Below are positions 58,301 to 64,000 of a stretch of 64,000 nucleotides of DNA, in pieces. Within the stretch, counting starts at the first letter, position 1, and each line of letters begins with the position of its first letter. The notes below the pieces were generated by a model. The model worked only from the letters and a program-made list of their open reading frames with translations, was not told the DNA's origin and did no database searches. Location of the stretch: contig NC_040012.1 of assembly GCF_000972845.2 (NCBI RefSeq), forward strand, positions 13,108,636 through 13,172,635. The letters are read 5' to 3'. The position numbers and the translations under genes are program-made. This stretch comes from Larimichthys crocea. Taxonomy: Eukaryota > Chordata > Actinopteri > Sciaenidae.

Positions 58301-61300
58301 CACACTCCGGCACAAAAAGCTGCAAGATTTAAGGCACACAACAGCTGAGAAACACTTAAATGTTTTAACTTTAAACACACAAATCAACAAAATAGTACAA
58401 GAGATGAAGCAGCAACAAATGTAGGGACTCACCTGTAGGCACAACTGTAAATGTTGGCTCTGGCTGGGATGTGGTCACCTGACTGGCCACTGATTAGTAT
58501 GTTGACATTCTGGACAGTGTCCACCTCGCTGGCATACTCCAGGACAAGGGCGTATGGACCAGGATGAGGCACGCGTAGACTCAGCTGGAGTTGCGACTAT
58601 GCCAAACAGTTCATACAAAGTTGTTTTATTTCATTTTAATGAACTTCAATAAAAAAATAAAATAATAAAATAAAATGAGGTAAAAGATAGTCAGTAAAAG
58701 ATTATTCTGGACTTTGAAACAACTGATAAGAACCTCTCCAAGGACCTCAGTCTGCTTTATAACTTTGTGTACAACCTATTCATGCTTCAAAGTTGATTCA
58801 CTACAATATTGAAGCCAAATTCTGAATCCAACAGCTCGGTATTTTTATGTAAGCAAATCCAGGCCTACTGCTGTACCTGTCTGCCACTGAGATCGGCCAT
58901 CTCAGGGTGATCCGAGGTGGGACGCCGCACACGAGCTTGCCTCCTTCTGCGCCCGCTGCGACTCGAGAGTTTTCCTTGTGCACCAAGTGCAGAGCTGAAG
59001 CCATCCATGGCTACATGCTTATACAGCAGACAGCTGAGCCAGAGATACACAGGTACAGGCAGAGTCAGCATGGATGATGAGAGATAACGATTACGTGATC
59101 ATCCCGTTTTATTTTAATGTGGAAGTTAACATATTTATAAAATGTTGTCTAGCAGACTCTATAATGCATGGAATATTTGAAATTTATGACATCTATTGCT
59201 TTCATACACTAATATCATGCATTTTACAGTCTATTAAAAAATGAGGCGACTTCACACCTTACCCTTTGGAATATCAAACCATCTGTACACCATGATTTAT
59301 TACAGCTATATAAAAAAAAAACACCTTACACAAGAATAAACCCTCACATTTATAATGATAGGATCTGTAAGGTCTAGTTAGGTTTTGCCTAACCAAGCCA
59401 ATAATTGCATGGATGGTATCTGTATAAGGAGAACTTAGCAGTATGAAGAAAAAGATGGATAGCTACAAAAAAGAAACCTACTTACAGAATGTCATGCATG
59501 AATGCTGAGTATGAAATAACCTCTGAACTACTGAACAGAAATCTTAAAGGTTTACTTTGTGTCTCTGTTTGCAGTCGGTAAGTATGTGCAGGGCTGAGTG
59601 ATCTTTTCCTGCAGCAAAGGTGCCTCATAATAATCCCGGGGCAGCAGCACTAAATAGTCCTGGAGGAGGAGGAGAGTGACAATGTGTATTTAAGTATATG
59701 GTCTGCTGCACATTTGTTATTTTTCTCCAGTGACCCAATAACAAAGGAATGACTTAATATTAGACAGGAAGTACACAGGATTTCATGTTCTTTTAACATT
59801 TATATGACTTCTACATCTTTGTCTTGATTAAAAACGCACCAGCAGAACCCCCTCTGCCTTTATGTGTATGATCCATTTCCCGGGTGTCAATGCAAAGGGC
59901 TCAGCGAAGCCTTCTCCTGGGACAGTGAGGAACGATGGGGAGGGACTCTCAGGGAATATTACTTCCTTACTCTGATCTGACCCTGCTGAACAGCAAAGCA
60001 GAAAAGTCTGTAAAGTTACACTGAGAGCATACAAAATAAATGACGTGTGGGACATCATCAGCATACAGTAAGACACATCACACAGCTTACACATAAATGC
60101 AATAAAGGGAATGGGTTATTTATTTTATTTCTTTAATGAAAGAGGTTAAATTTAAAGAAATGATATGAAATGTACATGAAATGTAAGAGTTGATTAAATG
60201 TCAGAGGCAGCCTTACCTGCAGTGCCTCTGTTATTGGTAGCCTTGATGCTACCTGTCACACTGGTGCTGCTCGGGTTAGTGAACCGCAGAACCACACGGA
60301 ATAAGTGCTGCCTCCCATCATTTGGGTCAACATGCACTGTAACTCTGACCTCACTCTGCAGGGACAAGAGTGACACACAGCTGACTGCAATGGTACAGGT
60401 TTGAGTAGACGATGAGGGTTTAATGTTAAGAGAAAGGTTAAAAATCATGTCAGGTGGGCAGAGAACTTAAGCAAACAGAGCGGGTTAATCAACAGAGAGC
60501 AAGCAAAGGTGAAGTAGGGAAAAACACAGCCAAAGGAAGGCAGACCCTTCACTTACAGTCACAGCAAGACTGAAAGCCAGCTTCGTCCACCACCAAGATC
60601 CTTGCTCTCACACGTTTTCTACCCTTTTGGTGGGGGGTGGAGTAGCGCATTACAATATGGAAAGGGCCAGGAAAGTCTGGGGTAAGCGTTAGGATCACCT
60701 CTGGCTGAAGAGAAATAGCATTAGTTCTAAGAGAGCTGGTGTCCACATTCTCACATCAGCTTGTTGGTTGTGGTTGTGTGCTTTAAGCAGGGACATCAGT
60801 GCAGAGGTAAAAGCAAAAACAATCACAGTGGCATCAGAACAGACTGAAAAAGGAAGCTTTAAGGTTACCAAAGTGGCAGATAGTCCCAAAAACAGACTTT
60901 TTCACAGCCATACTGTCATTTATTAGAATAATAGCATCAGTGTATCTTATATTGTAAGACACTTATGAAAATATGTACGAACCTGTGCAGGAGACATTAC
61001 GGCATAACCTCTCCAGCTGAAATCTGGGAACTCTTGGGGGTTATAACCGAAGCGTACTGGTCTAGCATTTGGTGTGGTGCCATCTTCAACTTCAAACTTT
61101 AGTTGGTGCAGAGTGGGAAAATAGTAGCTCGGTGCTGGCCTAACAACGTACGTGGAGATTTAAATCAAAACTAAATAGGTTAGTAACAGATTTTAAGAAC
61201 ATTGTAGAAAGTGAAAAATATTACAATTTTGTCTGAATCTTAATGGATGGTGACATTAAGGATATCTATATCTTACTCAGTGCATTTAAGGCCAACTACA

Positions 61301-63792
61301 TTCTCCCGACACTGACATCGTCCCGATATCTCATCGCAAGCCATGCCAACGGCACCACCTGCATCACACTGACAACCTATCAGAAAGAGTAAAAGTCATT
61401 ATTAAAGAGTAAGTTAATACCAGCCTGAAAATCAGTGCCTGGAAGTCAGCAAAGACAAGATTTTCAAGTGAACCTGGTTTAAATCTTCTGTAAAATGTTG
61501 AAGATAATGGCCTGGAAAGTTATTCATTAAAGCCAGTAGCATATTATCATATATATATATCGTAACATATTAACAGTACACAGTACATGTAATTGAGATG
61601 CAACGTTAGATGTTTGGTTAAGAAAGATAACTTACCTTCACAACCAAAATACTTCTTTTTCTGCAGCAGAAAGTAGCCATTCTTACAGGTGTCACATGCA
61701 TGTCCGCATGTGTTAGGCTTACAGTGACACTTTCCACTTTTCTAGACAAACAGATAATCAGAAGAATATGAGATAAACAAAATAATGAATTGCGACTGAG
61801 CCATGCAGTCATAACTCTGCACGATAAGATGTCTAGTCTAAGGCACAGTTTGATTAATAGATGTATAACGGCCACAGAAGGTAGAAAAGAAATACTCACC
61901 TGTTCACACTCTCCCACACCACTCAGGGTGCCTTTCACATCACACTGACACTCTGGTATGAGAGGAAAACAGAGAGAGAGAGAGAGAAAGAGAGAGCGAG
62001 AGAAGAAAGGTTGTGAAAATAGAAATCTACGGTGAATAGATTCTGATTACAGGATTCTGTCACTTTCACGGGTGAAACACAACAGCACAAAACCCCACAA
62101 TCTCCAGAGATCTCTACATCAAAGGTCCGGAGGAGATTTACTGCCACTGCATGCTTTCAACCTCATAAAAAAACCTTCCGCTCAAAGAACGTCTACAGTG
62201 AACCAGAGGCATTCTTGGGATATTAAAAGCTCTTTTTTTTCCCCTCGTTCCTGTGTCTTCAGACAGAGTGGTAATGACAACAGAGCAGAAGTGTAACATT
62301 AGACAAGTATCTAGACAAAGCCTGAAACTGTTCTCTCACTAGCTATATAATGGGAGCCAAGTTATATTTCTGGTGTTAAGTATTTTCAGTGGATTAGTTA
62401 TTTTTTGGTAGGGTTGGCAAAGGGACAAAAAAATAAGTCCAGAGGTATTGTTTTTAATGTGCTGCTGTGCAGCTACTCATTACACTACAAAATCACAGCA
62501 TGAAATCTCACAGATTTACTTGCAGCTCCAAACTCAAAGCAGTTATCAGGAATTTGCCTGCATTTATGTGTTATTCCTCAGCTCTCCGCTGAGGGACAGG
62601 AAGGCAGATCTGGCCTTGTTGACAGGGGTATGTTGACATATCCTCTGGTTAAGGGGGGCCAAGACCCATATCAGTGCCTTGTCTGACTGCTACTGGTGAT
62701 TTAATGGAGTGGAAGAAAAATGGGGTCAGTGACCAGAGCTAATACATCTGGAGAAGAAAAATGACGGCACTTTTGGCTGACAGGAGGTCAAGAAAGTACA
62801 ACTATTTTTTTTTACAGTTTTTACAAAATGAGGTTCATAATAGTTTTATGTTCACGTTAGACTTCCGGTTTCTTACCTATACAGCCACGAGGGTTATTTG
62901 TAGCCAGATTCCAGTGAAGGGGTTTACACCTGTCACACAGGGTTCCCTCTACGTTTGTTAGGCAGCGGCAGGAGCCCTGAAACAACAGATAAGGAATCTA
63001 AGGATTGTTTCTTCTAAGGATTGTTTCTTCTTTCAAATATAGTATATGGTCCCAAACAGAGGTGGAAATGAACCAAAAAAAAAAAAAAACCCTTTCAGAA
63101 ACTCACTGTTGTTTTTCTTCCTCTGCGAAATGGAAGGAAGTCTCTTTTCCTTCATTTTAATTGCATTTACAATGTCAGAAAAAAAAACTTCCTTTTAAAA
63201 CCTGCTGAAAGACGTTTTGGCAGCACAGTTGTTTTATCATTTTTACGACTTTGAGGTAAAAGTGCTGCATTTAGACCGCTTCTGTTATCAAAGCTGATAA
63301 TAAAAACATGACCAAGGCTGAGTTTTGGTAGACAAAACTTAAGTTTATTAAGAGTGACATACCGTTTGAGGATCAGCAAGCTCAGTTCCTGCTGGGTTGC
63401 ACACACTGATGGGGGCTAGAGGCACAAAATGAAGTAAAAAAAAAACATTAGAAAATCAGTCCAAAGTTAATTTCTGCAGCTGACTTTAAAGCATGGCCCA
63501 AAGGTAGTCAAACTTTTTATTTTAAGACTATCAACACATTCACACAAATTATATCCTACAGTAATAGGATATTACTGACCCCTACCAAAAAAGACTGCCA
63601 CCTGTTTAGTCCCAAATTGGCTTCATATATGTGTATTATTATTCCTGATGTGGTTACCTGAACAACGGGGGAACCTGAGTCCAGAGGCACAGCGGTCACA
63701 CTGCTGGCCCACCACCCCTGGGAGACATAGGCATTGACCGGACAGTGGGTTGCATATGCTACCATATGAGCCTTCCTGTGAACACTGGCAGG
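33798..63792 (-). CDS. LAMA3: Laminin subunit alpha-3 (long alpha-3B form partial at 5' end; short alpha-3A complete)
   Basis: About 60 exons were traced from 63792 to the stop at 33798, all with agreeing phases except one uncertain junction. Domain order: LE repeats, cysteine-poor domain IV-B, LE repeats, domain IV-A, LE repeats, alpha-helical coiled-coil domains II/I, LG1-LG3, linker, LG4-LG5. This is laminin alpha-3, the epithelial chain that joins beta-3/gamma-2 to make laminin-332, which anchors skin via integrin alpha-6/beta-4. The long form begins outside the window. The short form begins at 49410 and gives 1768 residues (human about 1720). LAMA3 rather than LAMA5 or LAMA4 is supported by the alpha-3A-type alternative first exon, by close LG1-LG5 match to human alpha-3, and by the TTC39C/OSBPL1A neighbours. 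Confidence 0.93.
38270..38301. repeat. (AT)n microsatellite
   Basis: A pure AT run in a LAMA3 intron. Confidence 0.9.
39267..39393 (-). other. LAMA3: Candidate alternative last exon (LG4-LG5-less LAMA3)
   Basis: On the minus strand a pyrimidine-rich acceptor (GCTGCCTTATTTCCAG) precedes 39393. The preceding exon (39805-39685) ends in phase 0, so splicing here would add Arg and then a TGA stop at 39390-39388. An AATAAA lies about 120 nt further on (39272-39267), followed by A/T-rich sequence. Together these make a possible polyadenylated terminal exon giving a chain that ends after LG3. No transcript evidence is available. Confidence 0.3.
39685..43025 (-). CDS. LAMA3: LAMA3 exons for LG1-LG3
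   Basis: LG1: 43025-42822, 42739-42594, 42493-42331, 42244-42117. LG2: 41525-41390, 41302-41210, 41071-40917, 40810-40693. LG3: 40578-40438, 40329-40196, 40096-39962, 39805-39685. Typical laminin-G text is visible: [45 protein letters not shown] (LG1); [36 protein letters not shown] (LG2); [44 protein letters not shown] (LG3). LG1-LG3 carry the integrin alpha-3/alpha-6 binding surface with the coiled-coil end. LG1 has an insertion (exon 43025-42822) containing RGD and five arginines that is absent from the human sequence I recall. Confidence 0.93.
43105..46808 (-). CDS. LAMA3: LAMA3 exons for coiled-coil domains II and I
   Basis: Exons: 46808-46657, 46098-45988, 45886-45775, 45542-45375, 45280-45084, 44883-44767, 44479-44325, 44165-44024, 43919-43820, 43739-43623, 43520-43350, 43253-43105. 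They open with [20 protein letters not shown], the cysteine pair expected at the trimer start, and go on as about 560 residues of heptad-like, Lys/Glu/Ala/Leu-rich helix. A short flexible break ([11 protein letters not shown], exon 45542-45375) lies where human alpha-3 also has a non-helical insert. This region assembles with beta and gamma chains into the laminin long arm. Confidence 0.92.
46896..48381 (-). CDS. LAMA3: LAMA3 shared LE repeats before the coiled coil
   Basis: Exons 48381-48268, 47592-47474, 47358-47278, 47165-47065 and 46949-46896 are common to both isoforms. They encode [53 protein letters not shown] and [20 protein letters not shown], which match the human alpha-3A N-terminal LE repeats closely. 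The exon at 48381 starts in phase 0 and can accept either the alpha-3B exon ending at 51130 or the alpha-3A first exon ending at 49090. Confidence 0.93.
49090..49410 (-). CDS. LAMA3: LAMA3 alpha-3A-specific first exon: signal peptide plus 13-residue tandem repeats
   Basis: ATG at 49410 opens a 107-codon exon that ends in a GTAAAA donor in phase 0 and joins the shared exon at 48381. The first 32 residues contain a hydrophobic core ([18 protein letters not shown]) fit for a secretion signal. Residues about 42-98 are four 13-residue units plus a partial one: [58 protein letters not shown]. The equivalent human exon has a signal peptide but no such repeat as I recall it. The exon replaces the whole long arm of alpha-3B, so the repeat would sit at the free N-terminus of the short chain, directly before the first LE repeat. 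Confidence 0.85.
49411..49540 (-). promoter_or_regulatory. LAMA3: LAMA3A internal promoter
   Basis: Upstream of the alpha-3A start lies a perfect AP-1 site (TGAGTCA, 49527-49533) and, on the transcript strand, GGGGCGTGTCC (about 49509-49519), which fits a KLF/Sp-type box. A TTTAAG at about 49467 could act as a weak TATA-like element. Mammalian Lama3A is known to be driven by AP-1 sites in keratinocytes, so the composition fits an epidermal promoter. The transcription start is inferred. Confidence 0.55.
49629..49691. repeat. (CA)n microsatellite
   Basis: A pure CA run of about 31 units, about 100 bp upstream (transcript direction) of the LAMA3A AP-1 site. Confidence 0.97.
49871..49938. repeat. 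(TG)n microsatellite
   Basis: A pure TG run of about 34 units, 180 bp from the CA run and complementary to it. The pair could fold back or form Z-DNA. Confidence 0.97.
49939..51129 (-). other. LAMA3 intron upstream of the alpha-3A promoter
   Basis: No exon was recognised between the TG repeat and the last alpha-3B-specific exon at 51130. The short ORFs here lack domain signal. Confidence 0.6.
51130..52727 (-). CDS. LAMA3: LAMA3 alpha-3B exons: laminin IV type A domain
   Basis: Exons 52727-52566, 52014-51913, 51816-51733 and 51360-51130 encode [80 protein letters not shown] and [16 protein letters not shown]. This is the globular L4/IV-A module (YLGN-VSSYGG-L, MMVL-L-LRIRA) that interrupts an LE repeat. 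All four exons are phase 0 at both ends. They are absent from the short isoform. Confidence 0.93.
52075..52390 (+). mobile_element. L2-type LINE 3' end
   Basis: On the plus strand the translation gives [27 protein letters not shown] text, the conserved C-terminus of L2/CR1 reverse transcriptase ORFs. After it come GTAAAGTGCATTATAAAT and an (ATT)n tail, the usual L2 3' end. It lies antisense in a LAMA3 intron between the exons at 52014 and 52566. Confidence 0.85.
53035..54815 (-). CDS. LAMA3: LAMA3 alpha-3B exons: middle LE repeats
   Basis: Exons 54815-54604, 54520-54316, 53457-53313 and 53175-53035. Cysteine spacing of laminin EGF-like repeats is clear: [114 protein letters not shown]. They link the domain IV-B region to IV-A. 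Confidence 0.93.
53458..54315 (-). other. LAMA3 intron, nothing recognised
   Basis: AT-rich intron of about 0.86 kb with no exon or repeat signal. Confidence 0.6.
55050..61139 (-). CDS. LAMA3: LAMA3 alpha-3B exons: cysteine-poor domain IV-B
   Basis: Exons: 61139-60983, 60704-about 60553, about 60353-60217, 59985-59840, 59659-59556, 59033-58877, 58596-58433, 58319-58211, 58127-57983, 57929-57794, 57033-56835, 56663-56537, 55848-55700, 55165-55050. The text is beta-rich and low in Cys, with two recurrent themes: [10 protein letters not shown] / [10 protein letters not shown] / [10 protein letters not shown] and [20 protein letters not shown] / [20 protein letters not shown]. These fit the repeated beta-sandwich halves of the alpha-chain domain IV-B. 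The junction between the second and third exons is uncertain: GTAAGT at 60556 and CAG at 60356 give a stop, whereas using GTGAAG (exon end 60553) and the next AG (start 60353) keeps the frame. Confidence 0.88.
55950..56468. repeat. GGAA/AAGG tetranucleotide satellite with higher-order units
   Basis: About 520 bp of GGAA repeats, interrupted about nine times by A-runs followed by CGGCGAAAG-like or ACGACGG-like spacers, so the array has a higher-order period. It lies in a LAMA3 intron less than 70 bp from the exon at 56663-56537. On the transcript strand it is almost pure pyrimidine (TTCC)n. The long ORFs through it (poly-FLPS or poly-KEGR) are artefacts of the repeat. Confidence 0.95.
61277..63792 (-). 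CDS. LAMA3: LAMA3 alpha-3B exons: last LE repeats of the N-terminal arm
   Basis: Exons 63792-63658, 63415-63363, 62976-62877, 61952-61900, 61741-61636 and 61376-61277. They encode [109 protein letters not shown], and [20 protein letters not shown]. Phases join throughout. Exons 5' of these (LN domain and first LE repeats) must lie to the right of the window, as the first exon here begins inside an LE repeat with a normal acceptor. Confidence 0.92.
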
Positions 63793-64000
63793 CTGGGGAC
63801 AGGAAACAAGAACTTCGAATATAAGCCCATATCGTCATTTCGGTGAAGTGAATCAGTTATGAAATATCTAAAAAGACCCCTGTCTTCCGAGATTCCCAGC
63901 TGTCTATTCTTGGGAATATGATTCCCTTGAAGGAAGATTTCCATATATGTCTCATGTTCCAGCTCTCTGTGAAATGTTGTAAATATATCAATGTGGATAA
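63793..64000 (-). other. LAMA3 intron reaching the window edge
   Basis: No exon was recognised between the acceptor at 63793 and the right edge. Confidence 0.6.

Overview
The window is a stretch of vertebrate nuclear genome, almost certainly from a teleost fish. Genes are split into many small GT-AG exons. Introns hold CA/TG, AT and GGAA microsatellites and relics of L2-type LINEs and a tRNA-derived SINE. No prokaryotic-style operons, CRISPR arrays, rRNA or tRNA genes were seen. Three protein-coding genes could be traced exon by exon, and each gives a continuous reading frame except where noted.

Layout: 1-3.4 kb is intergenic with a decayed L2 LINE. 3.5-22.3 kb (+) is OSBPL1A (ORP1), 27 coding exons and 967 codons before the stop: ankyrin repeats, PH domain, FFAT-like motif, then the oxysterol-binding domain. 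23.0-31.1 kb (-) is TTC39C, 14 coding exons and 593 residues. It lies tail-to-tail with OSBPL1A and starts in a CpG-rich promoter near 30.9-31.2 kb. 31.2-33.4 kb is intergenic with a SINE. 33.4-64 kb (-) is LAMA3, the laminin alpha-3 chain. Its 3' end is at 33798 and its 5' end runs off the right edge.

LAMA3 shows the two-promoter design known from mammals. Exons 63792-51130 belong only to the long alpha-3B form (LE repeats, cysteine-poor domain IV-B, LE repeats, domain IV-A). A separate first exon at 49410-49090 starts the short alpha-3A form and splices in phase 0 into the shared exon at 48381. Assembled alpha-3A is 1768 residues: signal peptide, LE repeats, coiled coil, LG1-LG5. The order LAMA3 - TTC39C - OSBPL1A matches, as I recall it, human 18q11.2, but CABYR is not visible here.

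The three genes are neighbours by conserved synteny, not members of one pathway. OSBPL1A acts at late endosomes and ER contacts, TTC39C is a TPR protein of unclear role, and LAMA3 is a secreted basement-membrane subunit. The most unusual points are: a 13-residue tandem repeat in the alpha-3A-specific first exon; an RGD tripeptide followed by a polybasic run in LG1; a possible alternative last exon that would delete LG4-LG5; a pair of compensating frame breaks in OSBPL1A exon 4; and a 20-codon uORF ending in a TGATG overlap with the OSBPL1A start. No wholly new genetic system was found.
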